A stretch of 64,000 nt of DNA from Clostridia bacterium (GTDB taxonomy: Bacteria; Bacillota; Clostridia; Oscillospirales; Acutalibacteraceae), in assembly GCA_017472575.1 (NCBI GenBank), contig JAFUPX010000017.1, positions 1 to 64,000 of the forward strand, in the 5' to 3' direction. The position numbers and the translations under genes were made by a program. This document shows positions 52,217 to 59,940 of this stretch, in pieces; the stretch's first letter is position 1, and each line of letters starts with the position of its first letter. Under the pieces are notes generated by a model that had not been told where the DNA came from, did no database searches, and saw only the letters and a program-made list of their open reading frames with translations.

Positions 52217-52819
52217 TTAAAACCTCCTTGCAAGTGTTTTTAAAGCCGCTTTTATAAGCTCCTCAGCCGTTAAGCTCTGGTCAAGTCTGCCTACAGCCAA
52301 GGAAGCCTCGCTCTGTGAATATCCGAGAGAACAAAGCGCGGCTACAGCCTCGCTTGAATTTGAATTAACGGTTGCGTTTCCGACTGCCTTTATCTCTTGC
52401 TCATCAGCGGCGGAAAGACCGCCAATTTTATCCTTAAGCTCAAGAACAATTCTTTGAGCCAGTTTAATTCCTACTCCGGCGGCGCGCGTAAGCATTTTAG
52501 CATCGGAGCTTGCAATATAAATAGACAACTGACTCGGCGCAAACTCCGAAAGTAAAGCAAGACCTATTTTCGCACCCACACCGTTTACCGAGGTTATCAT
52601 TTTAAAGGCTTCAAGCTCCTCTAAGGAATAAAAGCCGTAGAGATCCATTGCATCCTCCCTGACAGCAAGGTGGGTGTATATTAAAATTTCACCCTCTTTG
52701 CCCTGAAGCTGGGATAGAGTATTTTTAGTAACAAAGCATTTAAAGCCCACTCCGCCGCATTCTATAACAACATAATTAGGGTCGGTATAAATCACCTTAC
52801 CTCTTAAGGAAGCTATCAT
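52217..52819 (-). CDS. ruvA: Holliday junction-binding subunit RuvA
   Basis: A 200-residue protein with an OB-fold (about 1-63), two helix-hairpin-helix motifs (VNGVGAKIGLALLSE and AAGVGIKLAQRIVLEL) and a C-terminal RuvB-binding domain (about 150-200). It overlaps ruvC by 4 bp and precedes ruvB by 3 bp. Confidence 0.96.
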   Translation of the reverse strand: MIASLRGKVIYTDPNYVVIECGGVGFKCFVTKNTLSQLQGKEGEILIYTHLAVREDAMDLYGFYSLEELEAFKMITSVNGVGAKIGLALLSEFAPSQLSIYIASSDAKMLTRAAGVGIKLAQRIVLELKDKIGGLSAADEQEIKAVGNATVNSNSSEAVAALCSLGYSQSEASLAVGRLDQSLTAEELIKAALKTLARRF

Positions 52820-53322
52820 TTTAAGCCCTCCGAATATAATTTTGAATAGAGATTTCCTGCATAATGCCCGTGGCAGATAGTTAAAGCAAGCGCATCCGCC
52901 GTATCGTCCGGCTTAGGGATTACGGAAAGGCCCAATATGTTATTTACCATTTCCATAACCTGATGCTTTTCCGCCCTGCCGTAGCCGGTTACAGCCTGCT
53001 TTACCTGCAAGGGAGTATATTCTTTAATTTCAATTCCGCTGTTGGCGGCAGCTAAAACAATTACTCCCCTCGCCTGAGCTACATCAATGGCGGTGGTGGT
53101 ATTGGTATTGAAATAAAGCTTTTCAATCGCCAGCACATCAGGCTTGTACTTTTCGATAATTGTAATCAAATCGTTATAAATATCCTTAAGCCTTAAAGGA
53201 AACGGCATTCCCGCCTTGGTGGTAACAGCGCCGTAAGCTACGACTGAAAAGCGGTTATTTATACAGTCAACTATTCCGTATCCAACAATGGCATAACCGG
53301 GGTCAATACCTAAAATACGCAC
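52816..53322 (-). CDS. ruvC: Holliday junction resolvase RuvC
   Basis: A 168-residue RNase H-fold nuclease. Catalytic acids are Asp7 (IDPGYAIVG), the Glu in LAIEKLYFN (near 67) and the Asp pair in DDTADALALT (near 141-145). The start is GTG at 53322 after GAGGTGG at 5 bases. It is the first gene of the long run to clpE. RuvC rather than RecU is unusual among Bacilli but normal in Clostridia. Confidence 0.96.
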   Translation of the reverse strand: MRILGIDPGYAIVGYGIVDCINNRFSVVAYGAVTTKAGMPFPLRLKDIYNDLITIIEKYKPDVLAIEKLYFNTNTTTAIDVAQARGVIVLAAANSGIEIKEYTPLQVKQAVTGYGRAEKHQVMEMVNNILGLSVIPKPDDTADALALTICHGHYAGNLYSKLYSEGLK

Positions 53323-53355
53323 TTAATCCACCTCAGCACAATTTATAACTATAAT

Positions 53356-53384
53356 ATTTTACCACAAAAACTTATTTTCGGCAA
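53356..53384 (-). promoter_or_regulatory. ruvC operon promoter
   Basis: Minus-strand TTGCCG (53379-53384) and TAAAAT (53356-53361) are 17 bp apart. No LexA core was found nearby. The A/G-rich stretch at 53400-53540 between this and the divergent potA promoter contains irregular GAGAAAA repeats but no gene. Confidence 0.6.
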
Positions 53385-53542
53385 CTGTTTTGTACCTTTA
53401 AAAAGGATTTTGCGGAAAAAATTTACAAAACCGCAAAAAGTGAGAAAATCAGAGAAAACAGGAGAAAAAAAGAGAAAAAACAAATTTTTATTTTTTGTTT
53501 CAAAAATTTTGCCGAAAAAGATAGAAATTTCGCAAAATATAC

Positions 53543-53571
53543 TTGACATTTTGCTCTTTTGGCTGTATAGT
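53543..53571 (+). promoter_or_regulatory. potABCD promoter
   Basis: TTGACA (53543-53548) and TATAGT (53566-53571) are 17 bp apart. The start of transcription is expected near 53578, giving a leader of about 235 nt before potA. Confidence 0.75.
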
Positions 53572-53577
53572 ATAAAA

Positions 53578-53812
53578 TCGGTTTCACATATAAAAATTTA
53601 ATATGTACCAAAGCATCTGTGTAAGGCTGGTGCTCAGATTTTATGCCGTAGTTTCCGAAATTTTCGAGAAAACTATGAAAAACCCTTTGTTCAGGGCATA
53701 TTACGAGGAGACCGCCGGTATCGCACAGGGTAGTTCTCAAACAGTTTGGGAGAGGACAAAAAGGAATTATTCTTGTGTTGACACTTCAGTGTTGAACAAA
53801 GGGGGATGCTTT
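53578..53812 (+). promoter_or_regulatory. Long structured leader of potABCD (candidate cis-regulatory RNA)
   Basis: The leader can fold into a closing stem TATGCC/GGCATA (about 53642-53647 with 53695-53700). This encloses two hairpins: TAGTTT...AAACTA with a CGA/TCG inner part, and CCCT...AGGG. More stems follow (for example CTCAAA/TTTGGGAG near 53737-53753, and ACAC/GTGT just before the GGGGGA ribosome site). No known riboswitch class is recognised. An in-frame extension of potA runs through it, but lacks a start with a ribosome site, so it is more likely non-coding. Confidence 0.45.
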
Positions 53813-54931
53813 ATGAAAAAAGAAAATATAGTAGAGCTTAAGAACATTTCGGTCAACTTTGACGGGGAGCAGATTTTAAACGGGCTTAACCTTGATATTA
53901 GGGATAAGGAGTTTATTACCCTGCTTGGTCCCTCCGGCTGCGGAAAGACTACAACTCTTCGCCTTATAGCCGGCTTTTTAGAGCCGGACAGCGGAGATAT
54001 TATGTTCGAGGGCAAAAAAATTAATGGTGTTCCGGCATATAAGCGTCAGGTTAACACCATTTTTCAGCGTTATGCGCTTTTTCCTCACCTTAATGTTTAC
54101 GAAAATGTTGCTTTCGGATTGAGGATAAAAAAGCTTAAAGAAAGCGAGATAAAGCAAAAGGTTACTGAAATGCTGGCTCTCGTAAATCTCTCAGGCTTTG
54201 AAAAGCGCCATATTGATACTCTTTCGGGCGGTCAGCAGCAGAGAGTTGCAATCGCCCGCGCCATTGCTAATATGCCTAAGGTTCTCCTTCTGGACGAGCC
54301 TCTTGCCGCACTTGATTTAAAGCTTCGCAAGGATATGCAAAAGGAGCTTAAAAAAATTCAGCAGCAGCTTGGGATTACCTTTATTTTCGTAACCCACGAT
54401 CAGGAGGAAGCATTAACTATGTCTGACCGTGTTGTTGTTATGGACGGGGGTAAAATTCAGCAGGTAGGAACTCCGCAGGATATCTATAACGAGCCTGAAA
54501 ATGCCTTTGTTGCTGATTTTATAGGTGAATCTAATATATTTGACGGCATAATGAAAGAAGATTACCGAGTTGAGCTTTCGGGCTATACCTTTGAATGTCT
54601 TGACAAGGGCTTCTCAGCAAATGAGCCGGTCGATGTTGTTGTAAGACCCGAGGATGTAGATATCGTATCACCCGAAAAGGGTATGCTTACCGGAACGGTT
54701 ACCTCGGTAGCCTTCCTTGGTGTTCATTACGAAATAATTGTTGATATCGGCGGCTTTAAATGGATGATTCAGACTACCGACGAGCACAAAGTTAACGATA
54801 CGGTAGGTCTGTTTATCGAGCCGGATGCTATTCACATTATGAAAAAGAGCGAATATTCGGGTAAATACGGTGACTATTCAAGCTACAGTGAAGAAATGGA
54901 ACATCTTTCCGATGTAACTGCGGAGGAATAA
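53813..54931 (+). CDS. potA: Spermidine/putrescine ABC transporter ATPase PotA
   Basis: A 372-residue ATPase. Walker A is GPSGCGKT (39-46), the Q-loop FQRYALFPH, the signature [10 protein letters not shown], Walker [13 protein letters not shown], and a C-terminal TOBE domain (about 285-350) follows. The start is the ATG at 53813 after GGGGGAT; an upstream extension of 70 codons is rejected. It drives uptake through PotB/PotC. The four genes are nearly touching (4-bp gap here, then overlaps). Confidence 0.96.
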   Translation: MKKENIVELKNISVNFDGEQILNGLNLDIRDKEFITLLGPSGCGKTTTLRLIAGFLEPDSGDIMFEGKKINGVPAYKRQVNTIFQRYALFPHLNVYENVAFGLRIKKLKESEIKQKVTEMLALVNLSGFEKRHIDTLSGGQQQRVAIARAIANMPKVLLLDEPLAALDLKLRKDMQKELKKIQQQLGITFIFVTHDQEEALTMSDRVVVMDGGKIQQVGTPQDIYNEPENAFVADFIGESNIFDGIMKEDYRVELSGYTFECLDKGFSANEPVDVVVRPEDVDIVSPEKGMLTGTVTSVAFLGVHYEIIVDIGGFKWMIQTTDEHKVNDTVGLFIEPDAIHIMKKSEYSGKYGDYSSYSEEMEHLSDVTAEE

Positions 54932-54935
54932 GCCG

Positions 54936-55763
54936 ATGAAAAAGAAAAGCTTCGGCAGCCGCATTATTGCGGCGCCCTATATCGTTTGGGCGGCGATATT
55001 TGTTATCGTGCCTCTCATAATAATGGCTTATTTTGCCCTTACCGATGCAAACGGTGCCTTTACCCTTGCCAATCTTGCAGGTATAGGTAAATATAAAAAA
55101 GCCTTTGCGGTTTCCATTCTTTATGCCGTTATCGCTACAATAATAACCCTGCTGCTTGCTTATCCTATGGCTTATTTTATGACTAAAATGAAAATAAGCT
55201 CACAGCGGATGATAATGCTTATAGTAATGCTTCCTATGTGGATGAACTTTCTTATCCGTACCTATTCTTGGATAACAATTTTAGCTAATACAGGACTTAT
55301 CAACACTTTTTTATCAAAGATAGGATTAAAGCCGTTACAGCTTATTAACACACCTGGCGCGGTTATTTTGGGTATGGTTTACGATTTTATCCCATATATG
55401 ATACTGCCTATCTATTCGGTAATGTCTAAAATAGATAAGTCACTTCTTGAAGCTGCGGAAGACCTTGGCGCAAACGGCAAAGCAAGACTTCACAGGGTTA
55501 TATTCCCCCTGTCCCTTCCAGGAGTTATTTCTGGAATTACTATGGTTTTCGTTCCGAGTGTAAGTACCTTTTATATTTCCCAGAAGCTCGGCGGAAATAA
55601 AAATCTGCTTATAGGTGACGCTATCGAGTTCTTGTTCAACAACGGACCCGACTATTACAATGTTGCCTCTGCCCTGTCAATGGTGCTTATGGTGCTTATT
55701 TTAATAAGCCTTGCCGTTATGAACAGGTTTTCTGACGGTGACGAGGGGGGTGTTGTTATATGA
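54936..55763 (+). CDS. potB: Polyamine ABC transporter permease PotB
   Basis: A 275-residue permease with six membrane helices. The EAA loop for the ATPase contact is LLEAAEDLGANGKARLHRVIFPLSLPG (near 168-194), the standard EAA---G pattern. It overlaps potC by 4 bp (ATGA). Confidence 0.94.
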   Translation: MKKKSFGSRIIAAPYIVWAAIFVIVPLIIMAYFALTDANGAFTLANLAGIGKYKKAFAVSILYAVIATIITLLLAYPMAYFMTKMKISSQRMIMLIVMLPMWMNFLIRTYSWITILANTGLINTFLSKIGLKPLQLINTPGAVILGMVYDFIPYMILPIYSVMSKIDKSLLEAAEDLGANGKARLHRVIFPLSLPGVISGITMVFVPSVSTFYISQKLGGNKNLLIGDAIEFLFNNGPDYYNVASALSMVLMVLILISLAVMNRFSDGDEGGVVI

Positions 55764-56557
55764 AAATACTCTCGCGTCTTTATATAGCACTTATTCTGAT
55801 ATTTTTGTATGCTCCTGTTGCGGTAATGATATTCTTTTCATTTAACGAGGGTGAAAGTGTTTGGGTATTCAGCGGCTTTTCATTCGATTGGTATAAAAGC
55901 CTTATCCATAATGAAACAATGCTTACCGCATTACAGCATACCCTTATTGTAGCTGTGCTTTCCGCACTTATCTCAACAGTTTTAGGTACGGCGGCGGCTG
56001 TAGGTATAACGGCACTTCGCAAGAAGATAACCAAAAGCGCTGTTATGACTGTAACCAACATTCCTATGATGAATGCGGATATAGTTACAGGTGTTTCTTT
56101 AATGCTTTTATTTGTGTTTGTGGGAAGACTGTTCGGTCTAAAGGAATCCCTCGGCTTCTGGACGGTATTAATAGCCCACATAACCTTTAACCTGCCCTAT
56201 GTTATTCTTTCGGTAATGCCAAAGCTGAATCAGACCGATACTAGTCTTTCCGAAGCGGCTTTAGACCTTGGGTGCACACCTGTAAAAGCGTTTTTCAAGG
56301 TTGTTCTGCCTGCTATTTCAACCGGAATTTTCACAGGAATGATTATGGCTTTTACTTTGTCTCTTGACGATTTTGTTATAAGCTATTTCACCTGCGGCCA
56401 TTACCAAACCCTGCCGATAGTTATTTACAATATGACAAAGAAGACCGTAACCCCCGATGTTTATGCACTTTCGACCTTCATATTCATATCTGTGTTTGTA
56501 CTTCTTGTTCTTTATAACGCACTCCAAAACAAGAGCGAAAAAAGGAGGACGGCATAA
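55760..56557 (+). CDS. potC: Polyamine ABC transporter permease PotC
   Basis: A 265-residue six-helix permease, with the EAA loop LSEAALDLGCTPVKAFFKVVLPAI near 163-186. The start overlaps potB's stop by 4 bp and the stop overlaps the potD start by one base (TAATG), so the three are translationally coupled. Confidence 0.94.
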   Translation: MKILSRLYIALILIFLYAPVAVMIFFSFNEGESVWVFSGFSFDWYKSLIHNETMLTALQHTLIVAVLSALISTVLGTAAAVGITALRKKITKSAVMTVTNIPMMNADIVTGVSLMLLFVFVGRLFGLKESLGFWTVLIAHITFNLPYVILSVMPKLNQTDTSLSEAALDLGCTPVKAFFKVVLPAISTGIFTGMIMAFTLSLDDFVISYFTCGHYQTLPIVIYNMTKKTVTPDVYALSTFIFISVFVLLVLYNALQNKSEKRRTA

Positions 56558-57666
56558 TGAAAAAGCTTTTAGCATTACTCACCGTTATTGCCGTTACCGC
56601 TCTTAGCCTATGCGGCTGTGAGGGCGCGTACGAATATGCCGAGCTCAATCTTGAGGGTGAATATACAAGAGAGCTTGCAGGTACTCAGCTTAATGTTTAC
56701 AACTGGGGTGAATATATTTCCGACGGCAGCGACGGTATGCTTGATGTAAACAAGGAATTTGAAAAATTAACCGGAATAAAGGTTAATTATGCGACCTTTG
56801 AGAGCAACGAAACAATGTATTCGCAAATTAAAAGCGGCGGAGTGAGCTATGATATAATAATTCCGTCCGACTATATGATTCAGCGGCTTATAAGAGAAGA
56901 TTTGCTGCAAAAAATAGATACCTCCTCTTTAAGCAATTATCATTATATAAGTGACGAATATAAGGGTCTGTATTTTGATACCCAAGAGGAATACACTGTT
57001 CCCTACAATGTGGGAATGGTTGGAATTATCTATAATAAAACGCTTGTAGAAGAAGATATTGAACATTCCTGGGAAGTTCTGTGGGATAAGAAATATGAGA
57101 ATATGGCTCTTAATTTCAACAACCCGAGGGATGCTTTTATGACCGCCCAGATGATTTTGGGTCAGGACCTCAATACGGATAATAAGTCCGACTGGGACAA
57201 AGCGGCAGACTTGCTTAAAAAAGGCAAGAAAAATCTCCAATCCTACGCTATGGACGAGGTTTACGGCAAAATGGAAACCGGTGAAGCGGCTATCGCCCCC
57301 TATTATGCCGGAGACTATCTTACAATGTACGAAACAAATTCCGACCTTGCTTTCTTCTATCCTGAGGAGGGAACGAATGTGTTTATAGATTCGGTTTGCA
57401 TTCCCTCAGGAGCTCTTAACTATGAAGCGGCTGTAATGTACATTAATTTCCTTTTAGAGCCGGAAATTGCCCTTGCAAACGCTGAATATATCGGCTACGC
57501 TTCTCCGCACACAGCCGTTATAAACAATCAGGATTATTATTACTACGGCAACGAAATACTCTATCCTAAAAAAGAGGATACTCCAAAGGTTCAGTATTAC
57601 CACGATATAAGCCCCGAAATCCGTTCATATTATGAACAGCTGTGGCTTGATGTTAAGCTGTATTAA
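56557..57666 (+). CDS. potD: Polyamine-binding lipoprotein PotD
   Basis: A 369-residue extracellular receptor. The lipoprotein signal ends in LSLCGC with Cys21 as the lipid site. The mature protein has the PotD/PotF-type start LNVYNWGEYISDG, and conserved ligand-site acidic and aromatic residues are seen around SDYMIQRL, PYNVGMVGIIYN and YYAGDY. It binds spermidine or putrescine; the exact preference cannot be read. It is the last gene of the operon, followed by a strong hairpin. Confidence 0.94.
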   Translation: MKKLLALLTVIAVTALSLCGCEGAYEYAELNLEGEYTRELAGTQLNVYNWGEYISDGSDGMLDVNKEFEKLTGIKVNYATFESNETMYSQIKSGGVSYDIIIPSDYMIQRLIREDLLQKIDTSSLSNYHYISDEYKGLYFDTQEEYTVPYNVGMVGIIYNKTLVEEDIEHSWEVLWDKKYENMALNFNNPRDAFMTAQMILGQDLNTDNKSDWDKAADLLKKGKKNLQSYAMDEVYGKMETGEAAIAPYYAGDYLTMYETNSDLAFFYPEEGTNVFIDSVCIPSGALNYEAAVMYINFLLEPEIALANAEYIGYASPHTAVINNQDYYYYGNEILYPKKEDTPKVQYYHDISPEIRSYYEQLWLDVKLY

Positions 57667-57676
57667 TATATTCAAT

Positions 57677-57719
57677 AACAATCCCCAACAGATTTTGCTT
57701 AAATCTGTTGGGGATTGTT
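57677..57719. terminator. Terminator after potD
   Basis: A perfect 19-bp stem (57677-57695 with 57701-57719, loop TGCTT). T runs are short, but stem length and position between convergent genes support termination in both directions. Confidence 0.8.
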
Positions 57720-57736
57720 ACATTAATTCTACAAAA

Positions 57737-57904
57737 TTATTCATCAATATTATCTAAAGCCATACGAACTGCAGCAATAACAAATGCGGAAAAAGTACAC
57801 TCTTTTCCCTGAATTGCTTTCTCTACTTCCTCAATTACATCGTTAGGAAAGCGTATCGTCTTATTTGTTGTTGACGGAACCGACGGAATTTTAAATTTAC
57901 CCAT
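57737..57904 (-). CDS. Ribbon-helix-helix-like small protein (RHH-1)
   Basis: A 55-residue protein starting MGKFKIPSVPS after GAGGTAG; an in-frame upstream extension to 57985 would cross the promoter palindromes and is rejected. NKTIRFPNDVIEEVEKAIQGK followed by TFSAFVIAAVRMALDN fits the strand-helix-helix layout of Arc/YlcI-YnfO-like DNA-binding proteins. The promoter has an 18-bp palindrome directly downstream of its -10, which suggests autorepression. No toxin partner is adjacent. Confidence 0.7.
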   Translation of the reverse strand: MGKFKIPSVPSTTNKTIRFPNDVIEEVEKAIQGKECTFSAFVIAAVRMALDNIDE

Positions 57905-57915
57905 AAAACTACCTC

Positions 57916-57960
57916 GCAATACATTTGTATTGCTTATAGTGTATGATAAAAAATTAGCAA
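57916..57960 (-). promoter_or_regulatory. RHH-1 promoter with palindromic operator
   Basis: Minus-strand TTGCTA (57955-57960) and TATAAG (57933-57938) are 16 bp apart. Overlapping the end of the -10 and the start of transcription is GCAATACA-TT-TGTATTGC (57916-57933), an 8-2-8 palindrome. Confidence 0.6.
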
Positions 57961-57990
57961 AATATGCATTGCAAATGCATTGCATATTTT
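57959..57990. repeat. Palindrome with internal direct repeats
   Basis: AAAATATGCA (57959-57968) pairs with TGCATATTTT (57981-57990). The interior and arms contain two copies of TGCATTGCA separated by AA. It adjoins the RHH-1 promoter and may be another binding site for the same protein (both palindromes share the GCAAT/ATTGC word). Confidence 0.5.
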
Positions 57991-58027
57991 ATAAAATACA
58001 CTTTTAGTAATAGTAAAATAAATGCTG

Positions 58028-58189
58028 TCATAATTCATTCAGCTTTTTACTTTTCAAATGTTTCAAGTGTTCATTTTCAACAGATATATATATGCACTCT
58101 TTGCACTGTCCCTGAATGTCGAGTTCCACACTTTCTAAAAGGCAAAGTCCGTAATTTTCATATATACAAAAACAGTTCTCGCATTTCAT
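58028..58189 (-). CDS. 53-residue Cys-rich small protein
   Basis: Reads MKCENCFCIYENYGLCLLES and then VELDIQGQCKECIYISVENE, with a basic tail HLKHLKSKKLNEL. Six cysteines (3, 6, 8, 16, 29, 32) in CxxC-like pairs suggest a zinc or other metal knuckle. GGTGAT lies 7 bases before the ATG, and a good promoter (58209-58237) drives it. It is divergent from RHH-2. I know of similar small Cys proteins in Clostridia but no function. Confidence 0.6.
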   Translation of the reverse strand: MKCENCFCIYENYGLCLLESVELDIQGQCKECIYISVENEHLKHLKSKKLNEL

Positions 58190-58208
58190 TGATATTATCA
58201 CCAATATA

Positions 58209-58237
58209 ATTATATCACTATTCTAGAAGTTTTGCAA
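58209..58237 (-). promoter_or_regulatory. Promoter of the Cys-rich small gene
   Basis: Minus-strand TTGCAA (58232-58237) and TATAAT (58209-58214) are 17 bp apart, 20 bp upstream of the ATG. Confidence 0.65.
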
Positions 58238-58245
58238 CCATAAAT

Positions 58246-58278
58246 GGTTATATAAATATAACCTAAAATAGGTATAAT
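58246..58278 (+). promoter_or_regulatory. RHH-2 control region: two inverted repeats and a -10 box
   Basis: GGTTATAT-AA-ATATAACC (58246-58263) and ACCTA-AAA-TAGGT (58261-58273) are adjacent inverted repeats sharing three bases. They run into a TATAAT box (58273-58278). A good -35 is missing, so an activator or a non-consensus promoter is possible. Placement suggests binding by RHH-2 itself. Confidence 0.5.
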
Positions 58279-58298
58279 AATGTCACAGGTGATAATGA

Positions 58299-58472
58299 AT
58301 GTTTAAGATTGATAATGAATTAAAAAGTGCAAATATTGCTCGTACAATCAGATTTACTGAACCTTTGTTTGAAAGATTAAATGAAACCGCATCAAAAAAC
58401 AATATTTCTTTTAATCTTTTGGTACTTCAATGCTGCAAATATGCGTTAGACGATATGGAAGATGAAAAGTAA
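58299..58472 (+). CDS. Ribbon-helix-helix-like small protein (RHH-2)
   Basis: A 57-residue protein. ARTIRFTEPLFERLNETASK followed by NNISFNLLVLQCCKYALDDM gives the same strand-helix-turn-helix pattern as RHH-1, from which it differs strongly in sequence. AGGTGATAATGA precedes the ATG. A terminator follows 1 bp after the stop. With RHH-1 and the Cys-rich gene it makes a compact, separately promoted micro-gene patch of about 0.75 kb. Confidence 0.7.
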   Translation: MFKIDNELKSANIARTIRFTEPLFERLNETASKNNISFNLLVLQCCKYALDDMEDEK

Positions 58473-58473
58473 C

Positions 58474-58514
58474 AAAATAGCACTCCCTTGATAATATCAA
58501 AGGAGTGTTATTTT
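58474..58514. terminator. Bidirectional terminator
   Basis: AAAATAGCACTCC pairs with GGAGTGTTATTTT (one G-U pair), and the inner loop can also pair (TTGATA/TATCAA). It ends RHH-2 and the convergent GNAT gene, whose stop lies at its edge. Confidence 0.85.
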
Positions 58515-59013
58515 ATTCCATAGTAAACGGAAAGGAAATTCCGTTTAAAATAAGCTCTTCTTTTGAATAATACATAAGTGTATATTCTTCATTTTTATAT
58601 TCGGTTCCCTTTGAAAGAGAGTAAAACTCTTTTTCAGGTATTAAGCAAAGCTCTTTATTTCGAGCTTTAGTTGCTTTAACACACTTAAAACCGAGCCTTT
58701 CATAAAAGGAAACAAGACCCTCGTTTGCAGGTTTGAGAAATATCGGTTTGTTGCCCTTTACAGAATTAATAAGTCTGCTCATACAGCCTTTACCTCTGTA
58801 TTTTTCATCAGTTGCGGCGGCAAAAAGATATTCGGCGTCTATCTGCCTTTCTCCTATTTTAAGGGTTGCAGGCAACAGAAAAAGCATTGAACATATTTCA
58901 TTATTTTCTTTTAATACCTTGCAGTATTTAAAGCAGGTTTTAAAAAGAGCGTCCGTAAAGTCCTTTTCATCTGTTCCAAACGCCTGCTCATAAATTCTGA
59001 TACATTCTTCCAT
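58513..59013 (-). CDS. GNAT-family acetyltransferase
   Basis: A 166-residue protein with the acetyl-CoA loop DEKYRGKGCMSRL near residues 69-81 (R-x-x-G-x-G type RGKGCM) and the following FYERLGFK motif near 104-111. Substrate unknown. It is 3 bp after the DUF2156-like gene, which also belongs to the GNAT-fold superfamily, so the pair may act in one pathway. Confidence 0.85.
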   Translation of the reverse strand: MEECIRIYEQAFGTDEKDFTDALFKTCFKYCKVLKENNEICSMLFLLPATLKIGERQIDAEYLFAAATDEKYRGKGCMSRLINSVKGNKPIFLKPANEGLVSFYERLGFKCVKATKARNKELCLIPEKEFYSLSKGTEYKNEEYTLMYYSKEELILNGISFPFTME

Positions 59014-59016
59014 ATC

Positions 59017-59895
59017 CTACCTCGCAGAGCAGAAATATTTTTTAAGGAGTATACTCGGTTTATAGGATAGCTTAGCCTTGCGCAGTCCCTCAAGACCCAT
59101 ATCGTCCTCCCTGTTTATATACTCATATTCCATAAGCTCATTTTTAACAAATTGGTTATTTATAACCGCATAAGCACCGGAATAATCGGAAAGAGCCTTT
59201 TCTATATGAACATCAAATACCTTTTCATTTATTTGTGAGCCTAATGTAAAGGCTACCACCTCTTCACCTACAAAAATCGCTCCGCCTTTAACACCGAAGG
59301 CTCCGATATCAGAAAGCAACAGCTCAACCCCCTGTTTTTCAAACGGAAGATATTTATCGGATAAATAATCATTTTCAATGTACCATTTCTTAGCACATTC
59401 TTTTATTTTTCCTACGTTTTCGGCTGTTATTTTTTCATACCGCCAATCAAATTTTCTTGAAAAGGAAGAAATATGATTTCTTTTTGAATGATATTTTTTT
59501 CCGCTTAAATAGGCAAGATTCTCGCTTAAATAAAGATAGTCAAAAGCGTTCCTATGCTCCTCGATATCATATTCATTTGCGTAAAACGAGAGAAAACGGT
59601 CAAGCCGTTCACCCTCCTGAACATAAAAATACGGTTTTTTATCCTTACAGTAGGTCTTAATAAGCTCCATTCCAAGCTCAAAATTATCGCCCATCGGCAA
59701 ACGGAAGGTTTCGTCCTCCCCTACTCCGCTTTTAATTATAAGCTGACCTTTTTCTATTGCATACATATTATTGTAAGCCTTTTGCCATATAAGCATATTT
59801 ACAAAAGCATTTTCACAGGAATTCTGACCGATATTGTTAAGATATCTCTTAAAAATATCATAGTCCTTCGCCGTTATTTCCTTAAAATTTAACAT
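59017..59895 (-). CDS. DUF2156/phosphatidylglycerol lysyltransferase-domain protein
   Basis: A 292-residue soluble protein. Its layout (N-terminal LNFKEITAKDYDIFKRYLNN, central FDYLYLSENLAYLSGKKYHSKRNHI and C-terminal INREDDMGLEGLRKAKLSYKP) matches the DUF2156 family related to the catalytic domain of MprF. Members without membrane helices are common in Clostridia and are of unknown substrate; aminoacyl or acyl transfer is a reasonable guess. Confidence 0.82.
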   Translation of the reverse strand: MLNFKEITAKDYDIFKRYLNNIGQNSCENAFVNMLIWQKAYNNMYAIEKGQLIIKSGVGEDETFRLPMGDNFELGMELIKTYCKDKKPYFYVQEGERLDRFLSFYANEYDIEEHRNAFDYLYLSENLAYLSGKKYHSKRNHISSFSRKFDWRYEKITAENVGKIKECAKKWYIENDYLSDKYLPFEKQGVELLLSDIGAFGVKGGAIFVGEEVVAFTLGSQINEKVFDVHIEKALSDYSGAYAVINNQFVKNELMEYEYINREDDMGLEGLRKAKLSYKPSILLKKYFCSAR

Positions 59896-59914
59896 TTTAT
59901 ATTCCCCGATAAAA

Positions 59915-59932
59915 GCGTGCCTTTCGGCACGC
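59915..59932. terminator. Terminator between PBP1A and the DUF2156-like gene
   Basis: A 7-bp GC stem (59915-59921 with 59926-59932, loop TTTC) has TTTT on the minus-strand side and CTTTTCTTTT on the plus side. The gap is 45 bp, so some read-through to the next gene is possible. Confidence 0.7.
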
Positions 59933-59940
59933 CTTTTCTT

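Noticed and set aside
53400..53540. Repeated GAGAAAA words, considered as a CRISPR or tandem-repeat array
   Set aside because: The repeats are short and irregular, with no constant spacer length; simple A/G-rich DNA.
53603..53812. 70-codon upstream extension of potA
   Set aside because: PotA homologues start at [13 protein letters not shown] residues, GGGGGAT precedes the ATG at 53813, and the extension lacks a ribosome site. The region is better explained as a structured leader.
57737..58472. Toxin-antitoxin system
   Set aside because: Two RHH-like proteins are present, but no adjacent gene resembles RelE, ParE, MazF, HicA or another toxin.
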